The notes below the pieces were generated by a model. It ran no database searches. It saw only the letters and a program-made list of their open reading frames with translations, and had not been told where the DNA came from. Both the position numbers and the translations under genes were made by a program. A DNA stretch of 47,679 bases from an uncultured Aquimarina sp. (GTDB lineage Bacteria > Bacteroidota > Bacteroidia > Flavobacteriales > Flavobacteriaceae): the NCBI GenBank assembly GCA_947498455.1, contig CANMKK010000035.1, positions 1-47,679 on the forward strand, in the 5' to 3' direction. Below are positions 36,813 to 45,239 of this stretch, piece after piece (the stretch's first letter is position 1; every line of letters starts with the position of its first letter).

Positions 36813-38204
36813 CTACCTGATCTGACATCTTTTTAATATCCAAGAGCCAATAATTTCTAATGCTTCTTCTGAGAAAGTTTCTTCTAGTTTTATATATTCG
36901 TCCATTAAACAGGTATTGCAATTTTGAAATAAATGATTTAATCCTGGTAACTCCTTAAAAGAATAATTCCTATTTCCTCCATCCTTCAAAGCTTTACTAA
37001 TTGCCATAAGATTTACTTTAGAATTTACTTGAATATCTTTTGTCCCTCCCATAGCCAAAACAGGACATTTCACATTACGTAATGCATCTGCAGGGTCATA
37101 ATCCAGAAAGTTTTTAAACCAAGGAGTTGTCATTTGGTCTATTTGAAATTCAATATAATCATCCGTATAACTTTTCTCTTTTTCATTAGATTCACTTTCA
37201 CTTACTAAGAATTTTCTTAATTTGTTTTTTTGTTGATCAATATGATCATTCTCCTGTATAATTTCATAAATCTTTTTATTTGTGTCCAGTAATTTTTCTA
37301 TTTCATCTTTACCCAGATTCATTGTTTCAGCTATTTTTTCTTGCTGAGCTAATAAAACTTTTATTCCGGGTATCCCTGTGCCAGCTAATAATATTATAAA
37401 ACTTACATTTGGGGAATAGGATGCAACTATAGAAGCAATAATACCTCCCTCACTATGACCAATCAATCCTATTTTGTTATTATCTATTTCGGGTCTGTTC
37501 CGTAAATAATCAATTGCAGATTTAACATCTTCAGCAAAATCAAAACTAGTAGCATTCTTAAAAGTTCCTTCTGATTTACCTACACCTCTATCATCAAAAC
37601 GCAAAACGGCAATATTTTTTCTAGTAAGATAATCGGATAGCACAAAAAATGGTTTATGTCCATACACTTCAGAATCCCTATTCTGTTGACCACTGCCACT
37701 GATTAAAATAACAGCAGGAACTTTTTTGATCTTTTTTGGAAAAGTTAACGTTCCTGCTAGAGTAATGTTATCTTTATTGTTATCAAATAAAACATCTTCA
37801 ATTTGATAAGGAAAAGAAGGAATAATTTCTTGTGGTCTTTTTAAAGTTTTATTCCCCTTTGTTTTATTCTTTATGAGGTAAAGAGGGAGTTCAAATCCTG
37901 ATTGCTTAAATTCCCCTATAATTGTATCATTTTCAACTACACCCTTATAACTCATTCCTATTTGATCAATTCCAAGTGAAAGAATCGAATCTTTTATATG
38001 AATAATGGTAACAGGTATAGCTGTTACCCCTTGATCTGGACTATCCATTGTTGCTTCATAACCTCTTGTAGATTTATAGATATTAAAAACGAGTTTTAAC
38101 TTTGTACCTTGAACTTGTAAGTTACCACTCCATTGTCCTTCTATTTGCTGTCCAAATCCTAAAATGTAAAAAAAACAAAAAACGACTACAATTAATCTAT
38201 TCAT
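36813..38204 (-). CDS. Secreted alpha/beta hydrolase (S33-like)
   Basis: A 463-aa protein with a signal peptide (residues 1-18). An N-terminal beta-rich domain of ~120 residues (EGQWSGNLQVQGTKLKLVF) precedes an alpha/beta hydrolase domain. Nucleophile Ser251 sits in GHSEGG, the oxyanion region in ISGSGQQNRD, and the acid and histidine in GGTKDIQV and LPGLNHLF. It resembles the peptidase S33/esterase group of Bacteroidetes. It begins 2 bp after the immunity-like gene, so it belongs to the SDP-like operon; whether it acts on toxin or on something else cannot be told. Confidence 0.85.
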   Translation of the reverse strand: MNRLIVVVFCFFYILGFGQQIEGQWSGNLQVQGTKLKLVFNIYKSTRGYEATMDSPDQGVTAIPVTIIHIKDSILSLGIDQIGMSYKGVVENDTIIGEFKQSGFELPLYLIKNKTKGNKTLKRPQEIIPSFPYQIEDVLFDNNKDNITLAGTLTFPKKIKKVPAVILISGSGQQNRDSEVYGHKPFFVLSDYLTRKNIAVLRFDDRGVGKSEGTFKNATSFDFAEDVKSAIDYLRNRPEIDNNKIGLIGHSEGGIIASIVASYSPNVSFIILLAGTGIPGIKVLLAQQEKIAETMNLGKDEIEKLLDTNKKIYEIIQENDHIDQQKNKLRKFLVSESESNEKEKSYTDDYIEFQIDQMTTPWFKNFLDYDPADALRNVKCPVLAMGGTKDIQVNSKVNLMAISKALKDGGNRNYSFKELPGLNHLFQNCNTCLMDEYIKLEETFSEEALEIIGSWILKRCQIR

Positions 38205-38206
38205 TA

Positions 38207-38530
38207 TTAATGTGTAATTTCTTTTTGATTTAATTTTTTCTCTACAATGTATACCAAAAAAATGAACTCCAATAGTATTACTCCAATGATTATATTAATG
38301 ATATTTATATTGAACATTTCCGTGCATATTATTGAAACACATAAATTAAAGAGAGAAAACCTTAAAAATGTCTTAGCAGCTAATTGATTAGCAAATTGCC
38401 AGTTATTACTACTTTTCATAGCTTTCTTTGTTCGATATCCATAAATGTAATTTATATTTTTTGGTGGAATCCAATAATAGATTAAACTTATTCCACATAG
38501 CAGCAATGATATCAGTGTTTCCAAACTCAT
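38207..38530 (-). CDS. sdpI: SdpI-like immunity membrane protein
   Basis: A 107-aa membrane protein with three hydrophobic helices. The signature PPKNINYIYGYRTKKAMKS at about residues 22-40, followed by SNNWQFAN, is characteristic of the SdpI/YhfL family. In Bacillus subtilis SdpI protects against the SDP toxin and helps relay its presence to a repressor. Here it is shorter than the six-helix Bacillus SdpI. Its start lies inside the sdpB gene, giving a 122-nt out-of-frame overlap; the signature motif itself falls partly in the overlap. Position right after sdpB supports an immunity role. Confidence 0.85.
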   Translation of the reverse strand: MSLETLISLLLCGISLIYYWIPPKNINYIYGYRTKKAMKSSNNWQFANQLAAKTFLRFSLFNLCVSIICTEMFNINIINIIIGVILLEFIFLVYIVEKKLNQKEITH

Positions 38531-39377
38531 AGTTAAAGTTTTTAGATATTAAAAATATGATTAACCCTCCTGACATCACAAAATAAAAGCTTATTAATCC
38601 AAAAAAGAGCACAATCATAAAGTGAAATACAATCCCAAAACAGAGCATTATTATTCGAACTTTAAAACTACGTACAAAATATGAAAATGCCAGTAATAAT
38701 TCGAATGCTAATACAGACCAAGTTGTCAAAGATGTCAGAAAAGGTGATTCTAATAAAAAATCTATTATTGGCATATAAAATTCCCTAACACCGAAGAGAG
38801 GTTCTTTAAACCAGTAGTACAGAGCTGTTCCATTTTTCCACTCTTCGATTGGGAATTTCCCCACGGCAGCAAAAAAATAAATTAGAAACATTTGAATGCG
38901 AATTAATTCATATGAAATAGCTGCTATACTATTAGAATAAAAGTTGTTGACAAATTCAAATGAAGACCAATGCCAGGTTCTTTTGTCAAAAATACATATC
39001 GGGATTAATAATAATGTCAGTATCGAAGCTATTTGATCACCACCATCTCCTAAAGTTGTGGTAGCAATAAAGCTATAAGTAACCAACCAATGAAAAAAAC
39101 AGGTTATTCTTGGATAGATTCCTATTACAACTAAAATCAATATAATAATACTAAAATATATTCCAGATTCAATTGTAGAAAACCAAGTATAAATATTAAA
39201 AAACTTTAAATCCGTTATTTGAGGAATATTTTCATTACGAATACCTGAATAAAAAAGTAAGGTGGCATTATTTGAAACCAAAGTTAACAATGTAGACAGA
39301 GCTAATAAACTTCTTCCCAACCCCAAGGTATTTGTCCAATAATTATTATTTACAAATTTATTCAATAGGTTCTGCAT
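38409..39377 (-). CDS. sdpB: SdpB-family toxin maturation membrane protein
   Basis: A 322-aa polytopic membrane protein with about 7-8 hydrophobic segments between residues 15 and 275. It matches the SdpB family, a branch of the HTTM/vitamin K-dependent carboxylase-like membrane fold (TWSVLAFELLLAFSYF, FHFMIVLFFGLISFY). In Bacillus, SdpA and SdpB are both needed to turn the SdpC precursor into active toxin, by an unclear reaction. It overlaps sdpA by 20 nt and sdpI by 122 nt. The last ~45 residues, encoded in the overlap, look cytoplasmic. Confidence 0.85.
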   Translation of the reverse strand: MQNLLNKFVNNNYWTNTLGLGRSLLALSTLLTLVSNNATLLFYSGIRNENIPQITDLKFFNIYTWFSTIESGIYFSIIILILVVIGIYPRITCFFHWLVTYSFIATTTLGDGGDQIASILTLLLIPICIFDKRTWHWSSFEFVNNFYSNSIAAISYELIRIQMFLIYFFAAVGKFPIEEWKNGTALYYWFKEPLFGVREFYMPIIDFLLESPFLTSLTTWSVLAFELLLAFSYFVRSFKVRIIMLCFGIVFHFMIVLFFGLISFYFVMSGGLIIFLISKNFNYEFGNTDIIAAMWNKFNLLLDSTKKYKLHLWISNKESYEK

Positions 39378-39915
39378 ATTTTACCTCTTTTAAGTTTAAT
39401 ATTATATAATTCGATTTAGAATTAACCTTTAATTTACTCCTACTCCATTCATATGGGATTTGTTCCCCCTTTGAAATAAGAAACTCCCCAAAGATCATAG
39501 GCCTACTTACTTCTATAGAAACAGTTGATAAACTATCAATACTAATATCATTTAGGTTACCTTTGTACTCATACCACAAATTGTTATCAATATTTTTTAT
39601 TAGATAGCTAATCTTATGCATAATTGACCTGTTGTCTCTCTTCAAACCGTAGATTTGATCCTGCGATGATGATTTTATAGTAACTTTTTCATAATTATCA
39701 TACCCTTCGGTTTTCTTATAAAGACTAAAAAAATCTTTACGTACATCTTTTGTAAAAAATGCCCAACCTTGAGGAGCCAAACGATGCAATTCATTTTTTA
39801 AAGGAAGGTCATAATTTAGAGTAATAGGATTGGCTCCTATACTTGATACTCCAATAAGGAATATTAAGTAAGAAACCACTCCTAAAACCAGTAAAAAAAA
39901 TAATTTATTTTTCAA
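39358..39915 (-). CDS. sdpA: SdpA-family toxin maturation protein
   Basis: A 185-aa protein with one N-terminal transmembrane helix (about residues 5-25) and an outer domain. The family signature is LAPQGWAFFTKDVRKD at about residues 46-61, the PQxWxFFT core of SdpA. Together with SdpB it is expected to mature the toxin at the membrane. It starts 11 bp after the toxin precursor gene stop and overlaps sdpB by 20 nt, so translation is probably coupled. Confidence 0.85.
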   Translation of the reverse strand: MKNKLFFLLVLGVVSYLIFLIGVSSIGANPITLNYDLPLKNELHRLAPQGWAFFTKDVRKDFFSLYKKTEGYDNYEKVTIKSSSQDQIYGLKRDNRSIMHKISYLIKNIDNNLWYEYKGNLNDISIDSLSTVSIEVSRPMIFGEFLISKGEQIPYEWSRSKLKVNSKSNYIILNLKEVKYAEPIE

Positions 39916-39926
39916 AATCGTACTTA

Positions 39927-40625
39927 TTACTTGCCTAAACTCAATTCCTCTGCAACCTGAATCGAAATTGCATCTTGTGTTAAAGTGGCTTGTTCTACTT
40001 GATTCGAACTAACAACTGCAACCGCAGAGATAACTACGACCCAAATGACTGCAGCAGCAACTGCTGCTGCTACAGCTACTACGACTATTACCCCACAAGA
40101 TTGTTCATTACCAACATCAGGTCCTCCTTTCATTCTAAAAGAATCGGTATCTATCTTATTTTCACTAACCATCTTCTCAATAGTCAAATCCAATGGTGCT
40201 AATTTTGCATTAACAAGCGGTAAGATATCCTTCGCGGCTTTTGTTATCATATCAGACACAATTTCAGGATCACCAGAATACATGGCATCTTTGAAATCAT
40301 TAAAATATGAGTTATCCTCTGTTTTCAAAAAGGATATGATTTCTTCTTGAAAAGCTCTAAATTCAATCAACTGATCTTTGGACATTTTGTTCTTTTGAGA
40401 AATACTTTGTAATGAAGGAATATTACTTGTTAATTGGCCATCCGCAAAAATAATGGACTTGAATAATTCTTCTCCATCAATTTCACTGTTTTGTAATTGA
40501 TTCTCCGTGATGTCGTTATCATATTGTTCACAACTCATAAATAAAATGGCTAAAGCCATAATTAACGAAAAAGGTTTTAAAAAATTTCTAATTGTTTTCA
40601 AGGTTATTATATTTAAATTTTTCAC
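39927..40625 (-). CDS. sdpC: SdpC-like antimicrobial peptide precursor
   Basis: A 232-aa predicted toxin precursor with a GTG start. Residues 1-31 are a signal ending in a lipobox (LFMSC, Cys32). The helical propeptide contains GEELFKSIIFADGQL (51-65), which parallels GEDYFRGLLFGQGEV in Bacillus SdpC as I recall it. The toxin region begins near a GG pair (167-168) and Cys177, followed by an alanine/valine-rich membrane helix (about 179-205) and a polar tail. Family assignment rests on the motif, the hydrophobic core and the sdpA-sdpB-sdpI neighbours. Unlike the Bacillus toxin, the core has a single cysteine and the precursor looks lipidated. Confidence 0.8.
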   Translation of the reverse strand: MKNLNIITLKTIRNFLKPFSLIMALAILFMSCEQYDNDITENQLQNSEIDGEELFKSIIFADGQLTSNIPSLQSISQKNKMSKDQLIEFRAFQEEIISFLKTEDNSYFNDFKDAMYSGDPEIVSDMITKAAKDILPLVNAKLAPLDLTIEKMVSENKIDTDSFRMKGGPDVGNEQSCGVIVVVAVAAAVAAAVIWVVVISAVAVVSSNQVEQATLTQDAISIQVAEELSLGK

Positions 40626-40635
40626 CTACTCTATT

Positions 40636-40659
40636 AAAAAAGGCTTTTCGGTTTCCGCC
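40636..40659 (-). promoter_or_regulatory. Hairpin with T-run just before the toxin gene
   Basis: On the minus strand GGC and GCC enclose a smaller CGG-AAA-CCG hairpin and are followed by TTTTTT, ending 11 nt before the GTG start of the toxin precursor. It could attenuate read-through from the sigma-factor genes or hide the start. The stem is short, so the call is tentative. Confidence 0.35.
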
Positions 40660-40694
40660 ATACATTGCACAATGATTTTTATATATTGTTGTAA

Positions 40695-40922
40695 TTATTT
40701 AAGCTTTAAAAAACGATGATGCCTTTTTATAAAAAGAATCTTCTTAGCTTCTTGCATCGTTTTCCCTTCTATATATAGTTCTTCTATCCATTGTTGTATA
40801 ATCATTTCATATCCTTGTTCATCGGCTAATCCCATAAAAAATTGATCAAACTTTAAATGCAATGTTTTTAATAATTCTATATAAAAACTAAAGTGTCTTT
40901 GATCTTCTTCTATAGATACCAT
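40695..40922 (-). CDS. 75-aa protein of unknown function upstream of the toxin gene
   Basis: A small, probably cytoplasmic, helical protein with no signal or membrane segment and a basic C-terminus (KKILFIKRHHRFLKLK). It lies 37 bp after the sigma-factor gene and 69 bp before the toxin precursor gene, on the same strand. I do not recognise it. Position suggests a regulatory partner of the sigma factor or a helper of the toxin system; neither can be shown from sequence. Confidence 0.6.
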   Translation of the reverse strand: MVSIEEDQRHFSFYIELLKTLHLKFDQFFMGLADEQGYEMIIQQWIEELYIEGKTMQEAKKILFIKRHHRFLKLK

Positions 40923-40959
40923 GTTAAAATATTTTTTAGTTAGCCATTATTGGGTATTT

Positions 40960-41526
40960 TTAATTCACCAACTCTTGATATATGCTATCATTTTTCAACA
41001 TCTGTAGTAACTGTTTTTTAATTTTATATTTCTTTTTACGAGTATACCCTTCTGTAAATCCAAGGACTTTTCCTATTTGTTTCATGCTATTCCCTTCACA
41101 AAACAGCTCTAGTAATTTTTTGCTAGACTCATTTAGATCCATCACATACTTTTGAAACACATACCCTCTTTCCTTCTCTTCTATTTCATCCAGTATGCAA
41201 GTCTCATCTTTTTCTTGGGTAGTTTGTATTAAGAAATCATTGTATACGATTCGTTTCTTCTTTAGCAACCTATTTTGCCATACTTTTTTACAAACCCCAT
41301 AATAATAGGCTTCTATGGGGTAATCTATATGCATCCCATTAGTTAATTTTTGGTATACAATTACCATAGCATCCTGGCATACATCGGCTACATCTTGTTC
41401 ATTCCCTGAATTCGAAAGGATATATTTTGTAATACAAGTATGATTTTTCTTGTAAAAAGCCTTAATAATGTTTGTATCCCCTTCTATGACTCCTTTCCTA
41501 AGTACAGTTTCTTTTGTATTCTTCAT
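40960..41526 (-). CDS. Sigma-70 family (ECF-like) RNA polymerase sigma factor
   Basis: A 188-aa protein with a region 2-like segment (EQDVADVCQDAMVIVYQKL, then AYYYGVCKKVWQNRLLKKKR, about residues 43-92). Region 4, a helix-turn-helix, is at about 135-180 (LLELFCEGNSMKQIGKVLGFTEGYTRKKKYKIKKQL). It is the most upstream gene of the minus-strand run that includes the 75-aa protein and the SDP-like operon, so it may control toxin production. No anti-sigma gene with a membrane anchor is adjacent, unlike the sigma operon at 2.5 kb. Its own promoter is not evident. Confidence 0.85.
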   Translation of the reverse strand: MKNTKETVLRKGVIEGDTNIIKAFYKKNHTCITKYILSNSGNEQDVADVCQDAMVIVYQKLTNGMHIDYPIEAYYYGVCKKVWQNRLLKKKRIVYNDFLIQTTQEKDETCILDEIEEKERGYVFQKYVMDLNESSKKLLELFCEGNSMKQIGKVLGFTEGYTRKKKYKIKKQLLQMLKNDSIYQELVN

Positions 41527-41895
41527 TCCCTTTATGCTTTGTTTTCCTTTTATGTATGTTATTTCGGGTGTCAGCTATGGAATATCAGGTTTCGGGAATT
41601 GAGGGTGAGGTATCTCTAAAGACTTAAAACCTAGCAACACCCTACTCTAGAAGTACCCTCCCCTACTTATTTATTACCCTGAGGTACTATATTTGTTAAA
41701 GGTTCCCGTAACATTGTCAGTTCAAGTACTTTATTGATACGTGTTCTATGCCATAGTATCAGTAACCCTACTTATCTCAGGCTATTTACCCACTGGAATC
41801 ATGGGTCATCATGATAAATTCGACCTGCTACCGGCAATTTTTGTCATATAACCTTTAATATCCTATATCCACTGTTCCAAAAACGACATCTGGAT
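41527..41895. other. Intergenic region upstream of the SDP-associated sigma gene
   Basis: About 370 bp with higher GC than other spacers here. A TATATTTG at 41688-41695 on the plus strand matches the -7 consensus but has no TTTG at the right distance and faces no gene. No hairpin terminator or coding frame stands out. Confidence 0.4.
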
Positions 41896-42393
41896 TTAAT
41901 TATCTGAAGTATTTCCTTCTTCTGTAGTATTTATCGTAGTGTTGATACTCTGACTAAATCTTGTTTTCAAGAGCTCGTAGGCACTCTGTGCCCCTTCCAT
42001 GGGCATTTTTCTGGCAGCATCCGCCAAACTATATACAGAGAGTGCAACCCGAAAAACTTCGCTACCTGCGAGCATCTGGGTATCTTTCATCAATCGCAGT
42101 AACCCTTCCAGTTCCAAGATTACAGGATCTAACTGTTCGTAGAGTTTTAAATCTTTTCGTGCTTCTGCCGCTGTCAATGCAGCCGGAATCCATGAAGGGG
42201 TTCCTTCTAAAATATGGATACTATCCTCTGCAAAAATCTTATTGGCACTATTAATCTTCGGTAAGTTTTTACGTTCTTTTGGGGTAAGGTTTTGTAAAAA
42301 ATCGAAGGCTCCCTTTAGGTTGGCAATATTCTCACGAATTGCGCTTACTTCTTCTTCTGTCAGTACTCTGCTGATTCTGTTGTTTTCTATCAT
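41896..42393 (-). CDS. 165-aa helical protein of unknown function
   Basis: A mainly helical, charged protein without signal peptide or membrane helix. The N-terminal EEEVSAIRENIANLKGAFDFL stretch suggests coiled coil, and the C-terminus is a polar, threonine-rich tail. I do not recognise a family. It follows a small lipoprotein gene by 24 bp on the same strand, so the two likely form an operon. GC is above that of the nearby sigma gene, and codon use looks ordinary. Confidence 0.7.
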   Translation of the reverse strand: MIENNRISRVLTEEEVSAIRENIANLKGAFDFLQNLTPKERKNLPKINSANKIFAEDSIHILEGTPSWIPAALTAAEARKDLKLYEQLDPVILELEGLLRLMKDTQMLAGSEVFRVALSVYSLADAARKMPMEGAQSAYELLKTRFSQSINTTINTTEEGNTSDN

Positions 42394-42417
42394 GTTATTA
42401 TGTTTAAAATTTTATTT

Positions 42418-42615
42418 TTAATGTATCTGTAGAGAATCCAATGGAATCTCTTGTTGAAGGATGGAATCTGTGGCTATAGGATAGATTGGTTTTAGGGTTT
42501 GTATGACCGGATTGTAATCATCGGGTAGTTCTACACCATCCGGGGAGCAACTATTAGATAGCATACCAAAAAAAAGCAATACAAGCATTCTGGTTATCAT
42601 ACTAGATGTATACAT
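42418..42615 (-). CDS. Small lipoprotein of unknown function
   Basis: A 65-aa predicted lipoprotein. The signal MITRMLVLLFFGMLSNSC ends in a lipobox cysteine at about residue 23, leaving a mature part of ~43 residues rich in proline and acidic residues. The start may be the ATG at 42615 or an internal Met six codons later. It is the first gene of a two-gene minus-strand operon and diverges from the TPR/AraC-type regulator. Function unknown. Confidence 0.6.
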   Translation of the reverse strand: MYTSSMITRMLVLLFFGMLSNSCSPDGVELPDDYNPVIQTLKPIYPIATDSILQQEIPLDSLQIH

Positions 42616-42952
42616 ATAGCGTAAATTTTATTGGGTTTTGATATAGTGAACAGTGTATTCTAATAATGTCTTTAGGACTTATAAACCAATACATATTCAG
42701 GACAAATGTAACTACCAATAAAGGGGAGAAACAAACTAAGTAAATTGGTTTTCAAGGAAAACGAGCTGTGTTTTCTGGGAACACAAGCTTACAAAAAAAC
42801 ACATAACAAATTGATTTAAAAACAATTAAAATAAAACCAACCAAAATAAAGGTAAATTATAATCTAGTATATCTATGGAATATATATGTGATACTATTTC
42901 CTAAAAAAAATAGTTTTATTTTTGGAAAAACATTCGATAGAAATACGTTTAC
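42616..42952. other. Divergent promoter region
   Basis: Separates the small lipoprotein gene (minus) from the TPR/AraC-type regulator (plus). A TATTTTTG at 42917-42924 fits the -7 consensus and lies 28 bp before the regulator start; no good -33 partner. Nothing else is recognisable in the AT-rich sequence. Confidence 0.45.
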
Positions 42953-44719
42953 ATGAAAAAATCGACACCTCCACTTCTAAAGTCTAAAGAGCGCACTTTG
43001 ATAGAATCGATACAACGGTTTTTTATAGTTCCAAACAAGACCATTCTATTACTTACCATATTGCTTTCTCTTTCTCCTTTTCTATTCGCTTATCAACACC
43101 CCCCAGATAGCTTATTAATCAAAGACTATAGTTATTTAAAGAAAAAAGTATATTCAAATGCTACTGATTCTATTGTAGCTATTCCGTATGTACAAGCGTA
43201 TTTATATAAAGCAAAAACTGAAAAGGACACCTTTAAAATTGTAGATGGTTTCTATTTTTCTTCTGGTATTATACAAGACGAAAAGATTTCAGAAAAATAT
43301 GTAGATAGTATGCTCCTATTCTCTAAAAACCTAACAACAAAAAAATACCCAGCTTTTGCTTATCATTGCAAAGCTTCAATAGAATATGACAAAGGGTATT
43401 TTAAGAAAGCATTTGATCTATTTCTTAAAACCAATGAAGCCGCCGAAAAATATGGAAACACTAATCTTTTTTATGCCAGTAAAAAAAGTATAGGTATCCT
43501 TAAAAGTAGAATTGGCGAAAATGAAACAGCTTTAAAAGCTTTTAAAGAATGTCTAAATTATTATGAGAGCAACAAAAGTACTAAGCCTTGGTATTATCTT
43601 ATTACATTATTCGCTCTCTCGGACTCTTATAACTTAAATAAGAAATTAGATTCGGCTACAATCATTAATAGATTAGGATATAAAGAATCAATCTTATTCA
43701 AAAATGAACCATTTAAATACTACTTCACTTTAAATGAAGGAATCAACCAATATGACAAAAAAAATTATATCGCTGCCAAAGACAGTTTATCTAAAGCTCT
43801 TGAAGAATTTAACACCAATGGAGATACTGGTAATTTATCAATGGGGTATTTTTTTTATGGTAAGACATTGACCGCACTTGGAGAAAAGGATAAGGCCATA
43901 AACGCTCATATTAAAGTTGATAGTATTTTTCAGGAAATAGCAATGATCATGCCTAATAATCGTGAAAATTATGAGATATTAATCGAACATTATAAAAAAA
44001 AGGGGGATCAAGATAATCAGCTTAAATATATCGAACGATTAATTGCTGTAGACAGTACATTACACACCAATTATAGATACCTAATTAAAAATGTGGTACA
44101 AAATTATGATACACCGCGATTATTGGCTGAAAAGCAAGAGATTATTGATAATCTAGAACAAGGATCACAAAAATCTTATACTATCATCATTGTACTTCTT
44201 ATTATTAGTACATTATTATTCATGTTATGGATCATTAATCATTATAAACAAAAACGGTATAAAAAACGTTTTGAGTCCTTATATAATAAGCAAAATATTA
44301 CCAATACCGTAAATAAGCCGATTATCTCTGAGGAAAAAATCAGTTTAAATATCCCTAAAGAGAGTATAGAAGATATTCTTAAAAGTTTAGACGCTTTTGA
44401 AACCAAACAGGAATACTTAAAATCGAACCTATCCATACACATATTGGCTAAAGGTTTTGGCACGAACTCTAAATACTTGTCTAAAGTGATTAATACCTAT
44501 AAAAAGAAATCTTTTAATTATTATATTAATGATCTACGAATTGACCATACGGTCAACCGGTTAAAATCAGATAGTAAGTTTAGAAATTATACGATTAAGG
44601 CAATTGCAAGAGAAGTAGGTTTTAATACCACAGATGCGTTTTCTAAAGCATTTTATAAACGAAATGGGATTCATCCTTCTTATTTTATCAAAGAACTCGA
44701 AAAACAAACAAATAATTAA
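42953..44719 (+). CDS. TPR-containing membrane regulator with AraC-type DNA-binding domain
   Basis: A 588-aa protein. A hydrophobic signal/anchor at about residues 29-46 is followed by a sensor region of TPR-like helices (about 60-375). A transmembrane helix (about 405-425, IIIVLLIISTLLFMLWII) comes next, then a short linker and an AraC-family domain at the C-terminus (about 485-585, LSKVINTYKKKSFNYYINDLRI; VGFNTTDAFSKAFYKRNGIHPSYF). The layout is typical of one-component flavobacterial regulators that sense outside the cytoplasm and bind DNA inside. The target is unknown. Confidence 0.88.
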   Translation: MKKSTPPLLKSKERTLIESIQRFFIVPNKTILLLTILLSLSPFLFAYQHPPDSLLIKDYSYLKKKVYSNATDSIVAIPYVQAYLYKAKTEKDTFKIVDGFYFSSGIIQDEKISEKYVDSMLLFSKNLTTKKYPAFAYHCKASIEYDKGYFKKAFDLFLKTNEAAEKYGNTNLFYASKKSIGILKSRIGENETALKAFKECLNYYESNKSTKPWYYLITLFALSDSYNLNKKLDSATIINRLGYKESILFKNEPFKYYFTLNEGINQYDKKNYIAAKDSLSKALEEFNTNGDTGNLSMGYFFYGKTLTALGEKDKAINAHIKVDSIFQEIAMIMPNNRENYEILIEHYKKKGDQDNQLKYIERLIAVDSTLHTNYRYLIKNVVQNYDTPRLLAEKQEIIDNLEQGSQKSYTIIIVLLIISTLLFMLWIINHYKQKRYKKRFESLYNKQNITNTVNKPIISEEKISLNIPKESIEDILKSLDAFETKQEYLKSNLSIHILAKGFGTNSKYLSKVINTYKKKSFNYYINDLRIDHTVNRLKSDSKFRNYTIKAIAREVGFNTTDAFSKAFYKRNGIHPSYFIKELEKQTNN

Positions 44720-45239
44720 AACACACTTTTTCCTGAAAACATGGAGGTAATTTACTTAATAATCCTATTCCTACTACTAATCTTATAAGTAAATGCAATT
44801 GCACTGTTACAGTAGTTGGTCCTAAATTTACCGATAACGAAGATAATTTTTAATCAAAAATCGCTGTTCGAATATTTTTTTGATAAATACTAAGATAGTA
44901 TAAAAGCCGCATATTTAGTATATGTGACTTTTTAGTTCTTAAGGTATATTCTTCGGCTAACATTCAAATTACCGAGCTTCGAGTGCCTCAGCCCTCATAT
45001 ACAAGTATTTCTGATGTGAAATTACCAATAAAAAAGATTGTAAAGCCCTGCTTTGGAACAATATTATTAAGTTAAAGATAATTTTACATTTTTGTCACAC
45101 TAGCTCGAAGTGGTTTTAAAAACGAAAGCTTTAATGATCTTCGACAGGCTCAGATTGACAATCCAAAACCTTAACTTAATGACATTGAGCTTTGGAACCT
45201 CAGCATACATATTGGATAAAATTTATTTAGAGTCTCGTA

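Noticed and set aside
39990..40350. Plus-strand frames opposite the toxin gene
   Set aside because: Low-complexity Ala/Thr-rich translations are the mirror of the Val/Ala helix of the toxin precursor.
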